This document shows, piece after piece, positions 55,412 through 64,000 of a DNA stretch of 64,000 bases. Below the pieces are notes generated by a model that did no database searches, was not told the DNA's origin, and saw nothing but the letters and a program-made list of their open reading frames with translations. Source of the DNA: Prodigiosinella confusarubida (GTDB lineage Bacteria > Pseudomonadota > Gammaproteobacteria > Enterobacterales > Enterobacteriaceae). The stretch's first letter is position 1, and every line of letters begins with the position of its first letter. The stretch is taken from the NCBI RefSeq assembly GCF_002847015.1, contig NZ_CP025085.1, positions 3,286,001 to 3,350,000 of the forward strand, in the 5' to 3' direction. The position numbers and the translations under genes were made by a program.

Positions 55412-55429
55412 TAAAATATCACACGCCAA

Positions 55430-55951
55430 TCAACGAAGACGTCCGCGGGCCATCGTAAGCTTATCGACACTGATACGAGTAAGGTTCTGGCTGAAATGAC
55501 AGTGCGTGATGGCAATGGCCAGCGCGTCGGCCGCGTCCGATTGCGGGCTGGCGGGTAACTTCAACAACACGCGTACCATGTGCTGCACCTGCTTTTTGTC
55601 GGCGGCACCGGTACCGACTACGGTCTGTTTTACCTGACGCGCCGCATACTCGAACACCGGCAGATCCTGATTTACGCCCGCCACAATAGCCGCGCCGCGC
55701 GCCTGTCCCAGTTTAAGCGCCGAGTCCGCATTCTTGGCCATAAACACCTGCTCTATCGCCAGACAGTCGGGATGAAACTGGGTAATGATCTCACTGACGC
55801 CGGCAAAGATCAGCTTCAGACGGCTGGGGAGATCGTCCACCACAGTGCGGATGCAACCGCTACCGATATAACTGAGCTGCCTGCCCCGTTGCTGGACGAT
55901 ACCGTAACCGGTGACACGGGAACCGGGGTCGATGCCCAGAATAATTGTCAT
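55430..55951 (-). CDS. ruvC: Holliday junction resolvase RuvC
   Basis: 173 residues, RNase H-like fold. Catalytic acidic residues in [12 protein letters not shown] (Asp), [11 protein letters not shown] (Glu) and the C-terminal [13 protein letters not shown] pair. It cuts junctions bound by RuvAB. It follows yebC by 43 bases. Unlike ruvAB it has no LexA box close by, as in E. coli. Confidence 0.96.
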   Translation of the reverse strand: MTIILGIDPGSRVTGYGIVQQRGRQLSYIGSGCIRTVVDDLPSRLKLIFAGVSEIITQFHPDCLAIEQVFMAKNADSALKLGQARGAAIVAGVNQDLPVFEYAARQVKQTVVGTGAADKKQVQHMVRVLLKLPASPQSDAADALAIAITHCHFSQNLTRISVDKLTMARGRLR

Positions 55952-55994
55952 CAGTTACTCCCCGGACACTGATTGATGCCATGTGGCAATGCCA

Positions 55995-56738
55995 TCACAG
56001 CAATGCCGCCACCTCGTCGGAGATCTCACCATTGTGGTAAACCTCCTGCACGTCGTCGCAGTCTTCCAGCATATCGATCAAGCGCATCAGTTTCGGTGCG
56101 GTTTCTGCATCCATATCCGCGCTGGTGGACGCGACCATTGATACCTCGGCGGATTCTGCCACCAGACCAGACGCATCCAGCGCATCTTTCACCTGACCGA
56201 ATGTTTCCCACGGTGTGAAGACGTCAATAGCGCCATCATCATACGTCACGATATCGTCAGCACCCGCTTCCAGCGCCGCATCCATCACCGTATCTTCATC
56301 CAGACCCGGCGCATAGGAAATGACGCCCTTCTTGGTGAACAGATAGGCAACCGAGCCATCCGTTCCCAGGTTGCCGCCGCTTTTGCTAAAGGCGTGGCGA
56401 ACTTCGGAAACCGTACGATTACGGTTGTCGCTCAGACACTCCACCATCACGGCAGTGCCGCCGGGGCCGTAACCTTCATAAATGATAGTTTCCATGTTGG
56501 CATCATCATCGCCCCCTACACCACGGGCAATAGCGCGGTTCAGGGTATCGCGTGTCATGTTATTGGACAGCGCTTTGTCGACAGCGGCACGCAGACGCGG
56601 GTTGGCACCGGGATCACCCCCGCCCAGTCTGGCGGCGGTGACCAGTTCACGGATAATTTTGGTGAAAATCTTACCGCGTTTGGAATCCTGTGCTGCTTTA
56701 CGATGCTTGGTGTTGGCCCACTTACTATGACCTGCCAT
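55995..56738 (-). CDS. yebC: YebC/PmpR-family protein
   Basis: 247 residues beginning [32 protein letters not shown], the family's fixed N-terminus. YebC-type proteins bind the ribosome and ease translation of proline runs, and were earlier described as transcription regulators. [34 protein letters not shown] and [27 protein letters not shown] are conserved. It lies in the aspS-nudB-yebC-ruvC operon. Confidence 0.95.
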   Translation of the reverse strand: MAGHSKWANTKHRKAAQDSKRGKIFTKIIRELVTAARLGGGDPGANPRLRAAVDKALSNNMTRDTLNRAIARGVGGDDDANMETIIYEGYGPGGTAVMVECLSDNRNRTVSEVRHAFSKSGGNLGTDGSVAYLFTKKGVISYAPGLDEDTVMDAALEAGADDIVTYDDGAIDVFTPWETFGQVKDALDASGLVAESAEVSMVASTSADMDAETAPKLMRLIDMLEDCDDVQEVYHNGEISDEVAALL

Positions 56739-56761
56739 AAAAATCTCCGAAAAAAGCCTGT

Positions 56762-57205
56762 TCAGGCCGGATAAATAACAAATTCTTCAATCGCCTGCCG
56801 GTTGCTCCACGACTTGGTGAGCTGCGCGGCACTGGGGGCATCAAGCCACTGGTAAGCCAGATGTTCGGTTAGCTCCACCTCACGCTCTTTGGGCAACACC
56901 AGACAGAACCAGGATTCTGTATTGTGCGTCACCCCCGGGGCATAGCGATGTCTCAGATAAGCAAATATCTCAAATTCCACACAGCGCTGGCAATCGATCA
57001 ACGATAGCGACTCTGCGCCGATATCAATGTTAACCTCTTCCTTAACTTCACGCTGTGCGGTAAACCACGCACTTTCACCTTCCTCCAGGCTGCCGGTCAC
57101 CGACTGCCAGAAATCAGGATCATCGCGTCGTTGAAGCATCAGCACCCGTCCGGTATCAGCAGCATAAATCACTACCAGCACCGAAACGGGTCGCTTGTAT
57201 GTCAT
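56762..57205 (-). CDS. nudB: dihydroneopterin triphosphate diphosphatase
   Basis: 147 residues. The Nudix box is [22 protein letters not shown], lacking the usual final Gly as in E. coli NudB. It removes pyrophosphate from dihydroneopterin triphosphate in folate synthesis. N-terminus [36 protein letters not shown]. It overlaps the aspS stop by four bases. Confidence 0.93.
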   Translation of the reverse strand: MTYKRPVSVLVVIYAADTGRVLMLQRRDDPDFWQSVTGSLEEGESAWFTAQREVKEEVNIDIGAESLSLIDCQRCVEFEIFAYLRHRYAPGVTHNTESWFCLVLPKEREVELTEHLAYQWLDAPSAAQLTKSWSNRQAIEEFVIYPA

Positions 57206-59013
57206 AGCTGTTCTCTGCTTTTCTCTGCGTCCTTCGCATCCTGTGCGGATTTCCCTTTACCCACCACCGCAATGGAAAGCTCTTCCAGTGCCGTCGAATT
57301 GGCAAAGCTCGGCGCTTCCGTCATCAGACAAGCCGCCGCCGTGGTTTTCGGGAAGGCAATCACATCACGGATATTATCGGTGCCGGTCAGCAGCATCACC
57401 AGACGATCCAGGCCAAAAGCCAGACCGGCGTGCGGCGGCGTACCGAATTTCAGTGCATCCAGCAGAAAACCGAACTTCTCACGCTGTTCCTGCTCGTTGA
57501 TACCCAAAATGCGGAACACCGTCTGTTGCATATCACCATTATGAATACGCACGGAACCACCACCCACTTCATAACCGTTCAACACCATGTCATAGGCATT
57601 GGCAATGGCGGACACCGGGTTGGCTTCCAGCGCTGCCGGCGTCATGTCACGCGGCGCGGTGAACGGATGGTGCATGGCCGTCAGACCACCCTCACCGTCA
57701 TCCTCAAACATCGGGAAGTCAATCACCCACAACGGTTGCCAGCTATTTTCATCGGTCAGTTTCAGGTCGCGACCCAGTTTCAGACGTAGTGCGCCCAGCG
57801 CGTCGGTGACAATGCTGGCACTGTCGGCACCAAAGAACAGGATGTCACCATCCGTCGCCGCTGTGCGATCCAACAGCGCGCTCAGGATGTCATTGGTCAG
57901 GAACTTGGCCACCGGGCTTTGTATACCCTCCAGCCCCTTGGCCCGCTCATTGACTTTGATGTAGGCCAGCCCTCGGGCGCCATAGATTTCAATAAACTTG
58001 GTATATTCATCAATCTGCTTACGGCTGAGTCCCGCCCCGCCCGGTACGCGAATAGCGGCCACGCGGCCTTTCGGATCGTTAGCCGGGCCGGAGAAGACTT
58101 TGAATTCAACGTCTTTTAGCAGATCAGCCACATCCACCAGTTCCAGCGGGTTACGCAGGTCCGGTTTGTCGGAACCGAAACGGCGCATGGCTTCAGCAAA
58201 CGTCATCACCGGGAAGTCACCCAGTTCCACGCCTTTGATTTCCAGCCACAATTCACGCACCAGTTTTTCCATCACTTCACGCACCTGCGGCGCGGTCATA
58301 AATGAGGTTTCCACATCGATCTGGGTGAATTCCGGCTGACGGTCGGCACGCAGGTCTTCGTCACGGAAACATTTGACTATCTGGTAGTAGCGGTCAAAAC
58401 CGGACATCATCAATAACTGCTTGAACAGTTGCGGAGACTGCGGCAGCGCATAAAACTTGCCTTTGTGGACACGGCTCGGCACCAGGTAGTCACGTGCGCC
58501 TTCCGGTGTGGCTTTGGTCAGCATCGGCGTTTCGATATCCAGGAAACCGTGGCCGTCCATGAAGCGACGCACAAAACTGGTAATACGGGCGCGGGTTTTC
58601 AGACGCTGCGCCATTTCCGGGCGACGCAAGTCCAGATAGCGATATTTCAGTCGCGCTTCTTCGGTATTGACCTGATTGGAATCCAGCGGCAGCGGCTCGG
58701 CGCGGTTGATAATAGTCAGCGTCGTCGCCAACACCTCCACTTCCCCGGTAGCCATGTCTTTATTAATCTGGCTGTCCGGACGGGCACGTACCAGACCAGT
58801 AAGCTGAATACAGAATTCATTGCGCAGTTCAGAAGCCAACTTAAAGGCGTCCTGACGATCCGGGTCGAAAAATACCTGAACCAGACCTTCACGGTCGCGC
58901 ATATCAATAAAAATCAAACCACCCAGATCACGGCGACGGTTGACCCAACCACACAATGTCACTTCCTGGCCCATATGGGCCGAGTTCAACTGCCCACAAT
59001 ATTCAGTACGCAT
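57202..59013 (-). CDS. aspS: aspartyl-tRNA synthetase
   Basis: 603 residues (E. coli 590), full-length bacterial AspRS. Anticodon-binding OB fold at the N-terminus ([34 protein letters not shown]), class II motif 1 and motif 2 ([25 protein letters not shown]), the GAD insertion around 290-410, and motif 3 ([27 protein letters not shown]). The extra residues lie at the C-terminus ([19 protein letters not shown]). It heads the operon with nudB, yebC and ruvC. Confidence 0.96.
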   Translation of the reverse strand: MRTEYCGQLNSAHMGQEVTLCGWVNRRRDLGGLIFIDMRDREGLVQVFFDPDRQDAFKLASELRNEFCIQLTGLVRARPDSQINKDMATGEVEVLATTLTIINRAEPLPLDSNQVNTEEARLKYRYLDLRRPEMAQRLKTRARITSFVRRFMDGHGFLDIETPMLTKATPEGARDYLVPSRVHKGKFYALPQSPQLFKQLLMMSGFDRYYQIVKCFRDEDLRADRQPEFTQIDVETSFMTAPQVREVMEKLVRELWLEIKGVELGDFPVMTFAEAMRRFGSDKPDLRNPLELVDVADLLKDVEFKVFSGPANDPKGRVAAIRVPGGAGLSRKQIDEYTKFIEIYGARGLAYIKVNERAKGLEGIQSPVAKFLTNDILSALLDRTAATDGDILFFGADSASIVTDALGALRLKLGRDLKLTDENSWQPLWVIDFPMFEDDGEGGLTAMHHPFTAPRDMTPAALEANPVSAIANAYDMVLNGYEVGGGSVRIHNGDMQQTVFRILGINEQEQREKFGFLLDALKFGTPPHAGLAFGLDRLVMLLTGTDNIRDVIAFPKTTAAACLMTEAPSFANSTALEELSIAVVGKGKSAQDAKDAEKSREQL

Positions 59014-59299
59014 TACGATGTCCTTTTACTCAGCCGCTGCTACCACGCCTTCCCCACTCAGATAGCTGATGGGAAAAAGCGGTCTGTTTTGCCGGACGGC
59101 ATAGTTTTTCTGGATTACTGTCCGATGAAAAAAGGGGGACATTATAAAGGAAATTCCCCCCAACGATAAGTACGATGGTAGCGGTCTACGTGTTGTCCCG
59201 CCTACTCTTTTTTACTGTTGGCGTTATCGGTTAACAAAATGGAGGTTATTATGAAAGGAATTTGTTACCGGGCTGACGTTATTTTATCAGGGTTAACCT

Positions 59300-60133
59300 A
59301 TGTATATCGGATTACCACAATGGCAACATCCCGCCTGGGGGCGGCTGGGATTACGAGATCTGGCAGACTACGCACGCTATTTTAACTGCGTGGAAGGCAA
59401 CACCACATTTTATGCCCTGCCATCATCGGATGTTGTACTGCGCTGGCGTGACATGACCCACGATAACTTCCGCTTCTGTTTTAAATTTCCCGCGACCATC
59501 AGCCATCAGGCCAGCCTGCGCCATTGTCAGCAGGACGTATTGCAATTCTTCCATTGCCTTGAACCGTTAGCCGCCCGCATCGGCCAGCTCTGGTTACAGT
59601 TACCGGCAACGTTCGGCCCGGATCGACTGGATGATCTATGGCAATTCATGACCGCGCTGCCGCAGAGTTTCAGCGCTGACGCCCCCGGCTTCAGCTATGG
59701 CGTCGAGGTCCGCCATCCCCTGTTTTTTGCCAAAGGCGACGACGAACGCCGCCTTAATCAGGGCTTGCATCAGCGCGGTATCAATCGGGTTATCCTGGAT
59801 AGCCGCCCGGTACACCATGCGGTGGCTGACAGTGCGTCTCTGCGCGAGGCACAGCGGAAAAAACCGAAAGTGCCGCTGCATGTGGTACTGACGGCCAACC
59901 AGCCGTTAGTGCGCTTTATCGGCAATGAAGATCTGGCTGATAATTTGCGCTGGTTTGCCCCGTGGATTGACAAGCTGGCCCAATGGCAGCGACATACACC
60001 GTACTTGTTTATCCACACACCGGATGTGGGCGATTCCCCGGCATTGGCGCAACAGTTGTGGCCACGGCTAAGTGCCGTTATCCCCGGATTGCCCCCTTGC
60101 CCTGACTGGCCACAGCAATCATCGCTGTTCTGA
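59300..60133 (+). CDS. yecE: YecE family protein (DUF72)
   Basis: 277 residues with the DUF72 TIM-barrel-like signature MYIGLPQWQHPAWGRLGLRDLADYARYFNCVEGNTTFYALP, RFCFKFPATISHQ and GQLWLQLPATFGPD. Function not established. In E. coli it lies next to yecD and yecN downstream of aspS, as here though without yecD. The preceding ~285 bases hold the aspS promoter region and no other gene. Confidence 0.9.
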   Translation: MYIGLPQWQHPAWGRLGLRDLADYARYFNCVEGNTTFYALPSSDVVLRWRDMTHDNFRFCFKFPATISHQASLRHCQQDVLQFFHCLEPLAARIGQLWLQLPATFGPDRLDDLWQFMTALPQSFSADAPGFSYGVEVRHPLFFAKGDDERRLNQGLHQRGINRVILDSRPVHHAVADSASLREAQRKKPKVPLHVVLTANQPLVRFIGNEDLADNLRWFAPWIDKLAQWQRHTPYLFIHTPDVGDSPALAQQLWPRLSAVIPGLPPCPDWPQQSSLF

Positions 60134-60288
60134 TTTTGCGTTATTGCCAGACTGTTAGTACATTTTCTTATAACGGGAATTTTTGAGAGACGAATTTCAC
60201 ACAAAGAATCAAGTCTTTTCAGGCGACAGTCAGGTGGCAGAAACGTTATTATTCTGCCAGCCGTATTGGTCAGGCAAGGGAGTAGAAA

Positions 60289-60684
60289 ATGGTAAGCGCG
60301 CTTTATGTAGTGCTTGGCGCATTGTTGTTGATTAAGTTATCGATTGATGTAGTTAAACTACGGATGCAATATCGTGTGGCTTATGGCGATGGGGGTTTTT
60401 ATGAGTTGCAAACAGCGATCAGAGTTCATGGCAACGCGGTAGAATACATTCCTATCGCCGCCATTCTGCTGGTACTGATGGAGATGAATGGCGCGATTAC
60501 CGCCATGATCCATCTGTGTGGCATTCTGCTTATCCTTGGCCGGTTGTGTCACTATTATGGCTTGCGTAACCGCGAGATCACCTGGCGTCGTTACGGCATG
60601 CTCGCTACGTATCTATCACTGATACTGATGGTGATGGCCAATCTTTACTATCTGCCCTGGGAACTGGTGCTAACCCTTCGTTAA
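60289..60684 (+). CDS. yecN: YecN family MAPEG-domain membrane protein
   Basis: 131 residues with four hydrophobic helices; YELQTAIRVHGNAVEYIPIAAILLVLMEMNG carries the MAPEG signature (R-x-x-x-N-x-x-E-x-x-P). MAPEG proteins are trimeric membrane glutathione-dependent enzymes; the substrate here is unknown. Good synteny with yecE and cmoAB. Confidence 0.92.
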   Translation: MVSALYVVLGALLLIKLSIDVVKLRMQYRVAYGDGGFYELQTAIRVHGNAVEYIPIAAILLVLMEMNGAITAMIHLCGILLILGRLCHYYGLRNREITWRRYGMLATYLSLILMVMANLYYLPWELVLTLR

Positions 60685-60700
60685 TCCCGCCCGACGGTAA

Positions 60701-62505
<1,805 letters not shown>

Positions 62506-62563
62506 TAATTTCCGGCTGTCATTGCGACCGCCGGAAGCCTCTGAGAACGGGCGCGAAATACTG

Positions 62564-62824
62564 CTAACGATTGACCGTTTTGACAATCAGTTCTATAGCG
62601 TCTTTCTCGGTCACGATGCCATCCTGAATTTCAACCGATAATTCCTGGCCGTTGGTTTCATTCAGTAATACTGTATTGCCGGTAACATTCAGATCCCCGG
62701 TAATAGCATCTCCCCGTTCAGCCCCATAGTTGCCATTCAAACGGGCGACGATGACCCCGCCCTCAAGCTCGCGGATAACGATGAAACCAATGCGATGCTC
62801 ATGATGCACAACGATTCCACGCAT
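62564..62824 (-). CDS. small conserved-looking protein of unknown function
   Basis: 86 residues from MRGIVVHHEHRIGFIVIRELEGGVIVARL (ATG at 62824, with AAGGA upstream). Predicted all-beta: an N-terminal strand pair with HHEHRIG, a middle GNYGAERGDAITGDLNVTGNTVLLNETNG, and an acidic C-terminal helix (QDGIVTEKDAIELIVKTV). It looks like a small nucleic-acid- or ligand-binding barrel; I recognise no named family. It lies between convergent cmoB and the cutC terminator. Confidence 0.65.
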   Translation of the reverse strand: MRGIVVHHEHRIGFIVIRELEGGVIVARLNGNYGAERGDAITGDLNVTGNTVLLNETNGQELSVEIQDGIVTEKDAIELIVKTVNR

Positions 62825-62933
62825 AACAGGATTCCTTATTGATAAGTCGGTTCTGCAACATAACACTCACCATAAAATATAAAATGCAGACGTATAACAA
62901 TTCAGGAAATTAGCGTCACGCCGACAGTTGACG

Positions 62934-62962
62934 AAAAAAAGCCCCGGCAACATGCCGGGGCT
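62934..62962 (-). terminator. intrinsic terminator after cutC
   Basis: On the minus strand AAGCCCCGGCATGTTGCCGGGGCTT followed by TTTTT, about 90 bases past the cutC stop. A strong GC-rich stem with a T-tract. Confidence 0.85.
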
Positions 62963-63050
62963 TGGTACTCGCAAGCAGACGCTAAACGTCATGCTGCGCG
63001 GGAAACGCTACACCTGTAGGCAAATACTCATACAGGTGCTTGATTTATCA

Positions 63051-63815
63051 TTATAAAACCGGCAAGGATACTTTATCCGGATTCAAGGCGCTTTTCATGG
63101 CAGCCACCATATCGCCATCAACACAGTAGTGTTGGAGTTCATCCATACCGGCATCACCGTCAGAACACAACGTTACGCCAACCTTACGGTAACGCATCGG
63201 AGACGCTACCCACTGTCCCGCCGAGCTGTGCAGTTCCTGAATACCACATAGACGAAACTTGTTCAGGTTGGTTAATCGAATACCAGAACCAGCCATAATG
63301 ATTGGACCCCGACTGGCCTGATTAAGTTCCCTTAATAAGATTAACCCGTTTTCTGCGCTTTGCTGCTGACCGGAAGTAAGAATGCGCGCGACCCCCATGT
63401 CGGTCAGTTGATCCAGTGCCAGACGTGGGTTCAGACTCATATCGAACGCCCGATGAAATGTCACGGCCATGCCGTCACAGCGCGACATTATTTTTTTCAT
63501 CCGCGGCAAATCAATATGTCCTTCTTCATCCAGCACACCGACGACCACGCCGGGAAACCCCATTTCACGGATTTGATCAATATCGTATTGTATGGACGCA
63601 AATTCCGCCGCACTGTAGCAAAAATCGCCACCACGCGGACGCACCATTGGATGCACGGGAATAGAAATCCGCTCTCGGGCCTGACGTAACACACCATAAC
63701 TTGGCGTCAAGCCACCGTCGCGTAGCCCTGAACACAACTCAATCCGATCAGCCCCCGACTGTTCCGCCGTTAGCGCACAGTCAATGCTGTAGCAGCACAC
63801 TTCTAGTTTTGCCAT
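63051..63815 (-). CDS. cutC: CutC family protein
   Basis: 254 residues from [28 protein letters not shown] (ATG at 63815; the in-frame ATG at 63833 adds six residues). TIM-barrel family first linked to copper tolerance, though its biochemical role is unsettled. Motifs: [58 protein letters not shown]. Near cmoAB, as in E. coli. Confidence 0.93.
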   Translation of the reverse strand: MAKLEVCCYSIDCALTAEQSGADRIELCSGLRDGGLTPSYGVLRQARERISIPVHPMVRPRGGDFCYSAAEFASIQYDIDQIREMGFPGVVVGVLDEEGHIDLPRMKKIMSRCDGMAVTFHRAFDMSLNPRLALDQLTDMGVARILTSGQQQSAENGLILLRELNQASRGPIIMAGSGIRLTNLNKFRLCGIQELHSSAGQWVASPMRYRKVGVTLCSDGDAGMDELQHYCVDGDMVAAMKSALNPDKVSLPVL

Positions 63816-63896
63816 CACCACCCCCCCATTCAATCTACTGAAAAAACAGCAAATGATGCTGTGAAATGATCGTTTTACTTAGAGAAACAACTAACT

Positions 63897-64000
63897 ATGA
63901 CACTCAACGAAGAATTCGGGAGAGACAAAGGTCACAATGAAGGGGCTAATTCGCTACAGAATATGACCGGCCACACAATTTCAGATAATACCGGTGTAAA
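63897..64000 (+). CDS. start of a gene running off the right edge
   Basis: An ATG at 63897 opens a frame (MTLNEEFGRDKGHNEGANSL...) that stays open for 34 codons to the window end. A weak AGAGAAA upstream could serve as ribosome site. The hydrophilic start gives no family. Divergent from cutC. Confidence 0.35.
   Translation, partial: MTLNEEFGRDKGHNEGANSLQNMTGHTISDNTGV

Noticed and set aside
55245-55499. 84-codon frame between the nickel permease and ruvC
   Set aside because: Arg-rich translation, runs into ruvC antisense and spans its terminator hairpin; not gene-like.

Overview
The window reads as chromosome of an enterobacterial plant pathogen, most likely Pectobacteriaceae (Dickeya or a close relative). 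The right half keeps the classical Enterobacterales order ptrB, purT, eda, zwf, hexR, pykA, lpxM, mepM, znuACB, ruvBA, ruvC, yebC, nudB, aspS, yecE, yecN, cmoAB, cutC, with protein sequences close to but distinct from E. coli. The genus is an inference from synteny and from a P2-type tail cluster like those of Dickeya; no 16S or marker search could be run.

Layout. 1-2.4 kb: the end of a P2-type tail cluster (tape measure C-terminus, gpU, gpD, ogr). 2.7-6.8 kb: guanine deaminase, a GAF-PAS-PAS-GGDEF diguanylate cyclase and the PphA-type phosphatase. 6.8-26.5 kb: accessory DNA inserted between pphA and the small RNA gene sdsR, which are close neighbours in E. coli. It holds a secreted orphan, a YmgB-like regulator, an ABM/ACT/ArsR operon, a nine-gene translationally coupled biosynthetic operon (BGC1, 9.9-20.4 kb) with a 33-bp imperfect direct repeat on either side, an IS256-type remnant, a probable 7(1)-knot protein, a DUF4474-like orphan, a holin-like fragment, higBA and a lambda-type integrase stub beside sdsR. 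26.5-28.3 kb: sdsR, yebY, ftnA. 28.3-37.1 kb: a second AT-rich biosynthetic cluster (BGC2, 29.3-35.6 kb) lying between two nearly identical 942-bp direct copies of holE-copD; the left copD is truncated and the right one is intact next to copC. 37-64 kb: core chromosome with recognisable PurR, HexR, Zur and LexA sites and a NikR-like site.

How the genes work together. BGC1 encodes a TetR regulator, a cupin, a fused aconitase-type isomerase, a CAS-like (VioC/AsnO type) Fe/2-oxoglutarate amino-acid hydroxylase, a PLP aminotransferase, a large FAD/NAD(P)-binding protein, an isochorismatase-fold protein lacking the usual nucleophilic Cys, an MFS exporter and a LeuA type-2-like synthase. This suggests chain extension of a 2-oxo acid, transamination, oxidation and export of a non-proteinogenic amino acid. 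BGC2 encodes a DMT exporter, a heme-oxygenase-like diiron oxidase, an aminotransferase, an FAD oxidoreductase, a TauD-type dioxygenase and an ATP-grasp ligase, again a compact set for an oxidised amino acid or small peptide without NRPS or PKS. I do not recognise either cluster as one with a known product. These two clusters, and the large duplication enclosing the second, are the most promising undescribed material here.

The core part carries Entner-Doudoroff/pentose phosphate genes under HexR (eda, zwf, pykA, with no edd between eda and zwf), outer-membrane and wall genes (lpxM, mepM), zinc uptake under Zur, Holliday-junction processing under LexA with a nickel transporter inserted between ruvA and ruvC, and tRNA cmo5U synthesis (cmoAB). 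No tRNA, rRNA or CRISPR array was seen.
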